A stretch of DNA of 64,000 nt, taken from Elymus sibiricus. Its lineage: Eukaryota; Streptophyta; Magnoliopsida; Poales; Poaceae. Made by a program: the position numbers and the translations under genes. The DNA lies in NCBI GenBank assembly GCA_039707655.1, contig CM077665.1, forward strand, positions 287,498,205-287,562,204, given 5' to 3'. Below, piece after piece: positions 34,483 to 45,083 of this stretch. The notes below the pieces were generated by a model. That model had not been told where the DNA came from. It ran no database searches and saw only the letters and a program-made list of their open reading frames with translations. Within the stretch, counting starts at the first letter, position 1. Each line of letters opens with the position of its first letter.

Positions 34483-35103
34483 ATGGCCAAGGGACACCGA
34501 GCCCGCGCCGAACGACGGGCTGCTCGCGGTGCTTGGGCGACGCCTACCGACCTCGGCACCCCGCGTCGCCTTGCCCCCCTGGTGACGGACGCCGTCGCTA
34601 GCGCGGCCTTCCACAGGCGCCGGGGGCTGTCGCCCTCATCGACCGCGCTGCACGTTCTCGTCGCCCCGACCCTCCCCCGCGTCTGCGTCACATCATCGTC
34701 CTCCCAAGCCCGCCGCGACTTGGCACGCAGGCGAGTCGCGCTCCTCGTGGCCCGCGAACTGCAGCGTTTCCACGCTGCTCGCGGACGCTACAACCACTGG
34801 GTATGTCGCGCGACTAGGCACGCCAACACAGCAGGTGAGGTCCAGGTGCATCATTATGGGACGGGCCTGGGGGCTCGCGTCCATGGGATCACTCGACCAA
34901 CCGGCACGGAGCGGAGGACACACGGATGCCCGTGGGAAGCGCGTCGCGACCCGCATCCGCTGGGGGCACGGCCCGGTTCATCGGGCACGCAGGAGTTAGC
35001 CCCTGGCGCGGACGGGGACCGGCGGGAGATGCTGGCCGCGCGGGGTGTGCACCGCCTCGTGCCTCCCAGCACGCCCGGCACGTCCGAGGCGGACGCCCGG
35101 TGA
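34483..35103 (+). CDS. Gag-position ORF of T (206 aa), function unknown
   Basis: Starts MAKGHRARAERRAARG fifty bases after the primer-binding site, the usual gag position. The protein is rich in Arg, Ala, Pro and Thr, with one more ordinary stretch, VARELQRFHAARGRYNHWV. No capsid, zinc-knuckle or protease motif is visible. Copy A has a stop about ten codons in, so the frame is not kept by selection after duplication. High GC content favours chance open frames, so coding status is uncertain. Confidence 0.4.
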   Translation: MAKGHRARAERRAARGAWATPTDLGTPRRLAPLVTDAVASAAFHRRRGLSPSSTALHVLVAPTLPRVCVTSSSSQARRDLARRRVALLVARELQRFHAARGRYNHWVCRATRHANTAGEVQVHHYGTGLGARVHGITRPTGTERRTHGCPWEARRDPHPLGARPGSSGTQELAPGADGDRREMLAARGVHRLVPPSTPGTSEADAR

Positions 35104-35384
35104 TTCGTCTACACCAGCGCCCGGGGGCTCGCGCAACTCCACAACGACCATGTTGACGAGCGCCCGGGCTACGATGGGAGCAGTGCCGGCCACCACGACA
35201 ACAGGAGGAGCATATGCGACCGCGCGAGCAGCTTTCGTCAGGGCTGGCATGTACAGCCTCGCGAGGGCGGCTGGCGGGGCAGGTCTCGCGAGGGTGCCTG
35301 GCACTAGCAGCCTCGTGAGGCATGCCCGCTGGTGGGGAGCTACCCTGGACAGGCGCCTGGGTCCTCGGACCGGGGGTCACTTGC

Positions 35385-35708
35385 CTGGAGACAGAGGGTG
35401 GAACACACGCCCATGTCCCCAGGCCGAGCGACCCCAGCCTGGAGACGGAGGGTGGAACACACGCCCATGTCCCCAGGCCAGGTACTTCCAACCTGGAGAC
35501 GGAGGGTGGAACACACGCCCATGTCCCCAGGCCAGGTACTTCCAACCTGGAGACGGAGGGTGGAACACATGCCCATGTCTCCAGGACGGGCGTCGCCTAC
35601 CCAGAGACGGAGGGTGGAACACATGCCCATGTCTCCGGGTCAGGCCTCGCTCGGCCAGTGGCTGGGGATCACGTACTCGCCCATGTCTCCGGGTCCGTCT
35701 CGGTTCAC
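35385..35708 (+). repeat. 54-bp minisatellite in T
   Basis: Six units starting at 35385, 35439, 35493, 35547, 35601 and 35655. Because 54 is a multiple of three, each frame is kept through the array; one frame gives an 18-residue repeat around RVEHTPMSPG. The last unit is the most diverged. Confidence 0.93.
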
Positions 35709-36664
35709 CTAGGGATGAGGGGTTGGGTACCCGCGCGGGGCTCCCGGGCACCCTAGTGAGGCACGCTGGGGTACCGCCTAGGGCGTCGGCCTCGCACGCC
35801 ACGGAGGGGCCATGCGCCGAGCCTTGCCCGCAACGGAGGGGCCATGCGCCGAGCCTCGCCCGCAACGCAGGGTCGGCGGTGCTACTACAACGACAACACC
35901 CGTCCCCGGGCCTTGGAGTGCCCGAGGCCATGTTCCGAGGTGGGCCCTCCCTACGGAGAGTGTGGGGGGCTCCCTCCGCGCTCGAGGGCCCGTTCGGGGC
36001 CGACCCCACTTCGCCGCATCATGCTTGGGCGCTGGAAGTGGGTTCCATGTCTAGGAGGCTTGGAGCTCCCAGCGCACCCTCAGGCTCAACCCGTGACACT
36101 CTCACGTAATAATGAGTGGGCTGTATACGCCCTGAGCCCACCGAGGACGCGGAGGGGTTCCATCCCACGCCCATGTGGAAGCCCCATGCTCCGCGCTGGC
36201 GGACAATACTGTCCTCCAATGACTATGCCCACGCAACGTGGATGCCCTATGCTCCGCGCTGGGGGAAGAAGAAGACGAAGACTAGCCTAGGTGTCGGACG
36301 CGGCTGTTGCTTGCTTCCTTTTTTGTATTCGAATTGCCACTTTTTGAAGTGAAACTTGAAGGTTTCGTAACTCTATTTAAAAAGGGGAACGGGAATTTGT
36401 TCTCTCTTTGCAAACCCTTTTTCTGGTCTTGAAGTCTCATTTTCTGAATCCACACCTTGCCAAGGCCCTAGCACCTTGGCCCTCACGTGGCGTCTCTGGG
36501 CAGACCGGCAAGGGCCTGTTGCCTCGGAAGCGTGCATCTTTTAATGGTCGACCCTCGCTCGGGGGCTCCGGCTATGGCCCGGCGCGGCAACACAGAGCCT
36601 CGGGAGGCTCAGGCACCTTCCGGGGCAGGAACCGGTAAAAGGTATGGGGGCCGATTGAGCGTCA
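35709..36664. other. T internal GC-rich sequence
   Basis: No supported gene. Contains the end of the duplicated block at 36128 and a short AT-richer stretch at 36300-36420. A local duplication of GGAGGGGCCATGCGCCGAGCC occurs near 35805 and 35835. Confidence 0.5.
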
Positions 36665-37012
36665 AGGGGGACTCCTGAGCAGCGCGCCTCAGGAGCCTCA
36701 CTGATCACGTAGCTCCTCGCCCCTTGGTCTCGTCCTGGTGATCCGGACGCCCCAACGGCGGTTGAGGTATGCGAGAGATTGGGCCCCGCCGACATAGAGC
36801 GCCACTTGAGCGTCAAGGGGGGCTCCTGAGCATCACGCCTCAGGAGCTTCATTGATTGTGTGGCTCCTCGCCCCTTGGTCTTGTCCTGGTGATCCGGACG
36901 CCCCAACGGCAGTCGAGGGCCCGCCCCTTGGTCTCGTCCTGGTGATCCGGATGCCCCAACGGTGGTCGGGGCATGCGCGGAATTGGGCCCCGCCGACGTA
37001 GAGTGATGAAAG
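36665..37012 (+). repeat. About 156-bp tandem repeats in T
   Basis: GCCTCAGGAGC, CTCCTCGCCCCTTGGTC, GGTGATCCGGACGCCCCAACG and GGGCCCCGCCGAC recur in order. Units start near 36665 and 36821, and a shorter third unit near 36920 is missing the first third. Confidence 0.8.
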
Positions 37013-37668
37013 GCTCCCAAACCATTCCGCTCGCAAGGAAGAAGCCCTCCCTGGCGGGATCCTCGAGCTCCCTAGACGCCGCAGCTGCACCATACAGTGC
37101 ACGGGCCCGCCACGGCCTGCCAAGCTAAGTACCCTGACCGTAAGGAGCAGAAGTTTTATGATCTGATGATAACCTGAGTGTTGGGCATGAGACAGGAACG
37201 CAGACGTAAGAATGCAGGCGCTACGATTTACTACGCGTCCCAGTCAGGCCACTTGTTGCCCCAGGTACATGGGAGGGTGGCGCAAAGGAAGGAATTCGGC
37301 CTCTCTTGGCGTCATCGAAAGCCCCGGTCTAGGAGCGGCGCGCTCCGCCTCAGGAGGGTGCGTCTCACGAGGCCCTAACCGGCCGTCATCGCTCGGCGTA
37401 GTGCGACACCTCAGCGGACCTCAAGAAGAGCGCCGGGCGCGGAGCAGCGGCACAACAACATGAGGGAAAGTGCGAGGGAGTGCGCGGTGCCGCACCGACG
37501 AAGACAGAGAACCCAGCACACGAGACGGGGGCGCGTCACGCAAAACAAGCAACCAGTAGCTTGAAAGAGGAACGAAGAAAACGAAGGTAAAGCACAAAAG
37601 TTTTAACGCCCCCAGGGGCCGGGTGTTTCTTCACATGACAAGAACTAGAGAAAGAAAACAGGGGAAGC
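37013..37668. other. T internal sequence between repeats and antisense gene
   Basis: GC-rich, no supported gene on either strand. Confidence 0.5.
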
Positions 37669-38686
37669 CTAGGCGGAGGAGCCGTTGTCACCATCCAGAC
37701 CATCACCCGCCACGACGCCGGAGTCGTCACCCTCGTCAGAGGAAGGATTTTGGACGAACCGTTCCACCAGGGACTCCACGTGCGGGCGCACCTCGTCCCT
37801 GAGGGGCCTCTGGACCTCCTCGGGCACCGGCTCCATGACGCGGGGAAGATCAAGCTCCGGGACGTGGCAGCGCAGGTTGGAGAAGACGCGCGTCAGCGCG
37901 ATGTCCAGGAGGTCGCACGCGCTGGACACGTTGTCCTCGTCCACGTGGGAGACGCCGGTCTCCAAGACCTCCACCACCTTGCCGAAGAAGTTGAGGTAGC
38001 CTTCGTCGCCATGCGCGCACGGCAGCGCGGTGGATTCCCCAACAAACCGGCTCACCGCACCAACCGCGCGGTGGGTGATCTCCAGGTACTGCTTGGCGCG
38101 CTGCGCCTCCAGCATCTTCGCATGCGCTGCCTCGTCCTAGGCGGCCTGCACGGCGTCAGCCGCCCCCTTGATCTGGGTCTAGTGGGACGCCAGCTCCGCC
38201 TGGGCCTCCGCCTCGCCCCTGAGCGTGGCCTGGAGGGCGGCCACGGCGTCCGCCAGCTGGGTCCTCAGCGCGTCCGCTTCCTCCTGGAGCTCGTCGAGCC
38301 TGCGCCTCTTGGGCGCGGGCGCCCTGGGGGAAGGGGGCAATCAGTTCCGGCGTGTCGGGCACGATCACAAGACAAGGGGGCGGGTGACGGAACGCTTACT
38401 CATCGACGATGGCCCAGCGCCGGCGGGCGTGGGCCGGCCTCGAAGGCCCCCCACCACTGCCTCTAGAGGCCGATGGTGGAGCCGGAAACCCGTGCGCTTC
38501 CCAGCACCCGCTGCACTCCCCCCGGATGCCATGGAAGAACAAAGGGAGAGAGGAGGATAAGGAAGATATCTTGGAAGGATGGGAAGCGAGAGGGCACGTC
38601 AGGATGGCAAGACCCCCCGGGCGGGGAGGGTTTATAGGCGCAACCGCTGCCCATGGGGCGTCGTGGGGAGTGGAGGCGCCATGCAC
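37669..38686 (-). pseudogene. Antisense gene of T with a 76-bp intron
   Basis: Minus-strand gene running against the element. Exon 1 (to 38400) ends in ARRRWAIVDE. A GT-AG intron occupies 38324-38399 (donor GTAAGC, pyrimidine-rich acceptor ending CCCCCAG). Exon 2 (38323-37669) starts with KRRRLDELQEEADALRTQL, a heptad-like, probably coiled-coil segment, and ends in a conserved-looking acidic C-terminus. The split codon joins in frame (GA|G). Two stops lie within the coiled-coil part (near 38180 and 38140), so this copy is broken. The start codon is unclear. The layout parallels the antisense gene in L. Function unknown. Confidence 0.6.
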
Positions 38687-39023
38687 TCCTCGGGCGCCGC
38701 ATGCCAGACTCGGTCAGCATGCTACCCTGCCTCACGTCGCGTCGTCTGCCCCTGTCGGGTCACATCCGCGTCGCCCGAGGGGGGGGACACAAGGAGACAG
38801 CCGCATTCAAGCAAGGGCAATGATGGCCGGCGCGGCGCACAGGCTTCGCGTTAGCTTGACTCGGGGCGGTTCCCGACGTCTCCGGGGAGCTGAGACGCCC
38901 GCGTCTCATTGTGCGCCATGCGCCAGGTTGGGCCCGCAGGCAATTGGGGCCCGCGGTGCTCAGGACGGCTTCTTCGGCTTCGCCCCGAAGCCAACCCAAG
39001 CGCGCCTTGGGCCCGGGGGCTGC
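38687..39023. other. T sequence before 3' LTR, with polypurine tract
   Basis: No gene. GGGCCCGGGGGCTGC lies directly before the 3' LTR and is the likely polypurine tract. Confidence 0.5.
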
Positions 39024-39891
39024 TATCGGCATTCTGGGAACGGGGGTACCCAGACCTGCCAGCCTGCGGCCCAGGGCGTGGCCCACTTCGACAGCCAAGC
39101 ACGGCCCAATGCGGCCTCACTCAAGATAAGGCCCTCGCGAGAGCCCCACACTCACGAGGGAGACGGCGCCAAGACCCTCAGAAGGAAGAGGTCTCCCAGG
39201 CCCCATCCTGAGCGGCGGAGATCTCTATGCAATGCTCGGCCTTGGGAGGTCAAGGGTGACGCAAGCCGGGCCAGACAGGCACCAGCGCGCCAGAGGAGGC
39301 AGTTTCCTCTTTGGTGCAAAGGAGGCAGGGGCGCACGCAGGCTCCCAAAGCACCCCCCCAAAGGTTTCCATTCCGGTGCAACGAGACCAAGACCACGAGC
39401 TCCGAAGGACGGACGTCATCGCCGAGCCCACCTCTGCATCACCACCGGCTACTTTGCAGGCGAAGACCACCTTTCGTCAGGATAAGATGTACTCCTTGTC
39501 CCCTTTCAAATTTGGTCGTTGTGGGAGCCCTTCCCGCCGTTGTGACAAGGGAAGAGGACCCGGGTCGCTATAAATAGGGCTAGGACACCCCATGAGGGAG
39601 GGGGGACGGATCCAACACCACCCGAGCGCCCTCGCGAGGCAACTCACCACTGTACTAGTTCATCCACAAACCTCCTCGTGAGGCAATCCATCAAAAGCAG
39701 GAGTAGGGTTTTACGCTTTGCAGCGGCCCGAACCTGGGTAAATCCTCGTGTGCTAATCTCTTTTCCTTCGATCGTGCGAGTTCGTCGGGCCAGGCTATCA
39801 AGCAGGGAGCTTGAGGGCGGAGCTATGGACATCTTCGCACACGCCCCTGAGTTCGAACCTCTTCGGGTTTTGCGGAGCCCGAAATCCGACA
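39024..39891 (+). repeat. 3' LTR of T (868 bp)
   Basis: Starts TATCGGCATTCTGG (the usual TG is TA) and ends CCGACA, followed by target duplication GGCGC. TATA box at 39569-39576. The hairpin arm has one mismatch here (CTCACGAGGG). Confidence 0.95.
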
Positions 39892-40049
39892 GGCGCCTAT
39901 ACCCCTTCCCGGGCAGCGGAGGACCGGTAGCCATTTCGGTGGGCTTCAGCCTTGGCCAATGTACCATTGTCTTTGCAAACGCCATCCGGGCACCCTCGGT
40001 GCAGGCAAAGCGAGTCCAGACGTCAACCCGGGGCGCCGCATCAACCAAC
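39892..40049 (-). pseudogene. Antisense ORF of H, middle piece
   Basis: Minus-strand codons include DAAPRVDVWTRFACTEGAR and AFAKTMVHWPRLKPTEMATG. The frame continues into 33544 on one side and 48647 on the other once T and the Sirevirus are removed. The CCAAC target duplication at 40045-40049 marks the Sirevirus edge. Confidence 0.8.
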
Positions 40050-41561
40050 TGAAAGCACATATGCTCCCTTGGTGGTTTTGATAATTCATGACAACATACA
40101 TTGTCTCTTGGACTAATATTTCTACCTAGCTTATTTCAGGTTTAAGTCCACAGAGAGGATTGGCAAAGGATTGTGAGGAGAACCACAAGATGCAAGGAAT
40201 AAGATTGGCCAAGCTACAAGCAAGAAGACTCTACATTTTACTTTGTGAGAAATCACTTTGAGTCCATAGGAAAGCCAATAATATAAACAGGGGGTAAGGT
40301 ATTAATGGTGAATGAAATGCTCAAGTGATCAAGTGATAGCCACCAAAAACATTCACAAAGCTCTCCCACAAATATTCTGTCCAAAGCCTAACATGCAAAA
40401 TCGGTGCCACCAACATTTTCCACTCGGCCCTACCGATTTTCATCTCAGACAGAAACCCTAGCCAAATCTTATTCTCGGTACCACCAAGTTGCATTTTGGT
40501 GCCACCGAAAACGGTGACCAGCTCTCTCGTATGTCATTTTCAAGAATCGCAATTTCCGTGTTTTGAAAATCGGTGCCACCGAGTTTTGGAAATTACCTAG
40601 GCGAACCTTGTCGGTACCACCAAGAATTCTATATAGGTCTCACCGAGATTCCTAAAGTTGCCACATTTTGAACACTTCGGTGCCACCGAGTTTTCACTTC
40701 GGTTTCACCGAGTTGGTCAATAATGGTGTAACGGTTGGAGTTTTGGACAAGCCTATATATACCCCTCCACCACATCCCACTCGTAAGAGAAGCACTTAGA
40801 ACAGTTCCACACTTCCCATATCCAAATTTCTGAGAGAAAACCACCTACCCTTGTGTTGAGGTCAAGATCATCCACTCCAACCATATGGATCTTGATTTCT
40901 AGCCTCCCCAAGTTGCTTTCCATCCAATCAATCTCTTCTACCCAAGCCAAATCTGTGAGATAGTGATTGTGTGTTGAGGAGACTATCATTTGAAACACAA
41001 GAGCAAGGAGTTCATCGTTACTATCGAGCCTATTACCTTTTGGAGGTTGGTGCCTCCTAGATTGGTTAGGTGTCGCTTGTGAGCCTCCTACTTCGTGTTG
41101 TGGAGTAAACCAAGAAGTTTGTACGGGCAAGGAGATTGCCTACTTCGTGAAGATATACCCATAGTGAGGCTAGTCCTTCGTGGACGGAGGCCGTTATGGA
41201 ATAGTCAAGGTTGCTACTTCATGGACCCTTATGGGTGGAGCCCTCCGTGGACTCTCGCGACCGCTACCCTCCGTGGGTTGAAGACTCCATAAAAGTGGAT
41301 GTACGATAGAGCCACCTATCAGAACCATGGGAAAAATCCTTGCCTCTCCAAATTGCGTGTGATCTTCCTATCTCTACTCTCTCTTACATGTGCTTGTTTT
41401 ACTTTCCACTGCCATACTTGTTGACTAGCATGTGTAGGGTGCATTAGACTTGTTATAATTGCTAAAACTGCCCACCAATTAACTTGGGAAGAGGTTAGGT
41501 TTAATTCTTGCAAGTAGTTTATTCACTCCCCCTCTTGACGTCTCTTCTATCGATCCCTTCA
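40050..41561 (+). repeat. 5' LTR of the Sirevirus-like element (1512 bp)
   Basis: TGAAAGCACATATGCTCCC to CGATCCCTTCA. Palindromes of the form TCGGTG-C-CACCGA are at 40570-40582 and 40677-40689, with several imperfect ones between 40400 and 40720. A TATATATA box is at about 40752. Confidence 0.95.
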
Positions 41562-41581
41562 ATAGGTATCAGAGCTTTGGT
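41562..41581 (+). other. Primer-binding site of the Sirevirus-like element
   Basis: ATAGGTATCAGAGCTTTGGT. The core GGTATCAGAGC is the usual plant Copia site complementary to initiator methionine tRNA. Confidence 0.85.
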
Positions 41582-41615
41582 CTCCATAGCTTCGGTTTCA
41601 TCACCGTGGAGGAAG

Positions 41616-44600
41616 ATGGATGTGTCTAGTTTGGGGAGTCTTAGTTGTAGAGTGCCCGTTCTCGATGGGGAGTACTATAGTCAATGGAAATATAAGTTGC
41701 TTGAACTATTCGATGATTTTCATTTGAGCAAGTATGTTAAGAACCCCTATGTACCTCCCATTGATCCTTGACATCCCACACACGAAGAGGAAATTGATAT
41801 GCTTCGTAATCTTAGAATTGTTAATCTTACCATTAGAGGATTGCCTAGAATTGTGTTTGACCAAATGAAGAATTTTGAGTGTGCTTATACTTTGTGGAGT
41901 GATTTGGAGAAACGATATCCAAATTATACATTGAGTAATCTTGATGAAATTCTTCATAAAACCATTGCTTTTCACAAAATGATGCCTAATGATCCTAAGT
42001 TTGATGACTATCTATTTGAGCTTAGAGACCTCATGCGTGCTAAAGGAGATGTCATAACTATCAATAACATCATTGTTGAAGCTATTCGCATTCATAATCT
42101 TGAACATTGTCATGATCACAACTCTCACGAATCTCTTGTTTCTTATGACGAGGATTTCCCGCTTGATGATGACAATGTTGAACATGGCTACTGTGATGAA
42201 GATGAGTTGTTCGACATCGAGTATGAGAAGACAATGAAGAATCTAAGTCTCATGGCAAACTTCAAGGATTACATGTCCGGAGGAAAAGAGTGGATTCTCG
42301 ATTGTGGATGCACCGATCATATGACTAGAGATAGAGACATGTTTGAAGAGATCACACCAAACCATGGACCGCGAAGGTATGTAACTTTTGGAGACAACTC
42401 CAAGGGTAAGGTACTTGGTCTTGGTAAGGTGACCACATCCCATGAAAGCTCTATCCAAAATTTCATGCTTGTTGAATCCCTTGGCTACAATCTTCTTTCC
42501 GTATCTAGACTAGCCGACTTTTGTTTTAATGTGCTATTTACCAAAGTAGATTGCCAAGTGTTTCATCAAGATAATCATAACATGGTCTTTACTGGCTTTC
42601 GTAGAGGTGATCTATACATTGTCGATTTCACTAAAAGGTCCAAATCTGGCACTTGTCTTATTGCAAAATCTTCTAAAGGTTGGCTTTGGCATAGAAGGCT
42701 AGGACATGTTGGTATGCGTAATCTAGACAAGCTCATCAAAGGTGATCATATTCTTGGTGTTAAAGATGTTATGTTTGACAAAAATAGACTTTGTAGTTCT
42801 TGTCAAGCCGGGAAGCAAGTAGGTGGAAGTCATCTCGTAAAGAACATCATGACTACTAGGAGACCAGTCGGGTTACTTCATATGGAACTTTTTGGTTCCA
42901 ACGCTTACAAGAGCTTCAGTGGAATTCTCGATAAGCATCGTCCTTCTAAATTTGCTCCTAAATCTCATGAAGGTTTCCTACTCGGTTACTGAGCAAACTC
43001 TCACACTTACCGTGTCTACAACAACTTCATTCCGAAAGTTGAAGAGACGGTAGATGTGAAGTTTGATGAATCTAATGGTTCGCAAGTCAAACAATTGCCA
43101 AATGATGTAGGAGATAAGGAACATTCGGAAGCTATCCAAGACTTGTCCATCGGCAAGATTCGTCCCATGGAGGTGAAGGAAAGTACCTCATCAGCTCAAG
43201 TGGAAGCCCCTACTTCACGTCAAGGTGAACCTCAACACGACATGGAGGCATCCACAAGCGGTAGACGACAAGATGAAGAGGAGGAAGAAGTTCATCATGA
43301 TGATCCACCACAACCACCTTCACCACCACCTCAAGGTGACAACACCTTCAACAAAAACGAAGAAGAAGATGATGATGACGAAGCTCCACCATCCAACAAG
43401 CAAAAGCTACCCCGAGTTCGAGGAAGAGTGGACAAAAACCATGCTCTAAATCAAATCTTCGGTGACATACAAACCGGGAGGATAACTCGCTCTAAAACTC
43501 GACTAGCTAACTTTTGTGAGCATTATTCATTCATCTCTAGTATTGAGCCTTTGAAGGTAGAAGAAGATCTTCAGGATCCGGATTGGGTGAACGCTATGCA
43601 CGAGGAACTACACAACTTCGAGAGGAACGAAGTGTGGACACTTGTGGAGAAGCCCAAGGACGAGCAAAACATCATCGGAACCAAATGGGTGTTTCAGAAC
43701 AATCAAGATGAAGACGGTCAAGCCGTACGCAACAAGGCACGTCTCGTAGCTCAAGGCTACACCCAAGTCGAAGTTATGGACTACAGTGAGACCTATGCCC
43801 CCGTTGCTAGACTTGAAGCTATCCGCATTCTTCTTGCTTATGCTAATCACCATGACATCACGCTTTATCAAATGGATATTAAAAGTGCATTTTTAAATGG
43901 TGAGATTGAAGAAGAGGTCTATGTTAAACAACCCCTTGGTTTTGTGAACCCTAAGAAACCTAACCACGTTTACAAGCTTCGTAAAGCAATTTATGGACTT
44001 AAGCTAGCCCCACGTGCTTGGTATAAATGCCTAACGAAGTTTCTCATTGAAAAGGGTTTTGAAATTGGTAAAATTGACGCAACCTTATTCACTAAGAGAG
44101 TAAATGATGAGTTATTTGTGTGCTAAATCTATGTGGATGATATTATCTTTGGATCTACTAACCCACAATTTAGTGAAAGATTTGGAAGGTTGATGTCCGA
44201 GAAGTATGAGATGTCCATGATGTGTGAGCTGAAATTTTTCCTTGGTTTGCAAATCAAGCAAACGAGAGAAGGAACTTTCATCTCTCAAACCAAGTACACC
44301 AAGGACTTGATCAAGGAGTTCAACATGCAAGAGTGTAAAGGTATGAAAACTCCTATGCCTACTAGTGGACATGTTGACCTCACCAAGGAGGACGAACCGG
44401 TTGATCAAAAGGTTTATCGATCAATGATTGGTTCATTGTTATATCTATGTGCCTCCCATCCTGATATTATGCTTAGTGTGTGCATGTGCGCTAGATATCA
44501 AGCCGCTTCTAAAGAATGTCATCTTAAGGTCGTGAAAAGAATTGTGAGATCCTTGATACATACACCAAACTTTGGCATATGTTATCCCAAGGGATCTTCC

Positions 44601-45083
44601 TTTAATCTTGTTGGCTATTCCGACTCGGACTATGCCGGAGACAAGGTTGATAGAAAATCCATCTCTGGTACATGTCAATTTCATGGTAGATCTCTTGTGG
44701 CTTGATCCTCCAAGAAACAAAACTCGGTATCTCTATCTACCGCCGAAGCGGAATACATTGCCGCCGGATCATGTTGTGCTCAATTGCAATGGATGACACA
44801 AACTCTTAAGGAATATGGAATCCCTGTGAGACATGTTCCATTATTGTGTTATAATGAAAGTGCTATTAAAATTGCTTATAATCCCGAGAAACATTCTCGA
44901 ACTAAACATATTCAAGTTTGTCATCATTTCATTCGTGATCATGTTGCCAAAGGAGATACTAATCTTAAGCATGTTCGTACTAACAAGCAATTGGCCGATA
45001 TCTTTACTAAGCCACTTGATGAGAAAAAAATGTGTCACTTGAGGAGTGAGTTGAACATCATTGATGCTTCAAACTTGAGCTAG
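41616..45083 (+). pseudogene. Gag-Pol of the Sirevirus-like element, one frame, four stops
   Basis: From ATG 41616 to TAG 45083 the whole gene stays in one frame (1155 codons), broken only by stops near 41770 (TGA), 42990 (TGA), 44124 (TAA) and 44703 (TGA). In order: gag N-terminus; protease WILDCGCTDHM, where the usual DSG reads DCG; the integrase zinc region with WHRRLGHVGMRNLDKL; the integrase C-terminal block EGFLLGY; reverse transcriptase with [29 protein letters not shown] and YVDDIIFGST; RNase H with DSDYAGD, STAEAEYIAA and FTKPL. Between LLHMELFG and SKFAPKSHEGFLLGY the D,D-35-E core is missing, and no CCHC knuckle is seen in gag. Both losses preserve frame. Confidence 0.93.

Larger units (their letters stand above)
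23448..36128. repeat. Segmental duplication, copy B
   Basis: Direct copy of 1-12748. This copy sits in a coherent nest (S in H, T in H, all with matching target duplications), so it looks like the original position. The similarity ends at 36128, while T itself continues to 39891. Confidence 0.93.
33545..39891 (+). mobile_element. Non-autonomous LTR element T, complete (6.35 kb)
   Basis: 5' LTR 33545-34411, 3' LTR 39024-39891, and a perfect target duplication GGCGC at 33540-33544 and 39892-39896. The internal region is GC-rich: a gag-position ORF, a 54-bp minisatellite, a block of longer tandem repeats, and an antisense gene with a short intron. I see no capsid, protease, reverse transcriptase or integrase motif, so it resembles a large retrotransposon derivative that needs enzymes in trans. 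It interrupts the antisense ORF of H. Confidence 0.92.
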
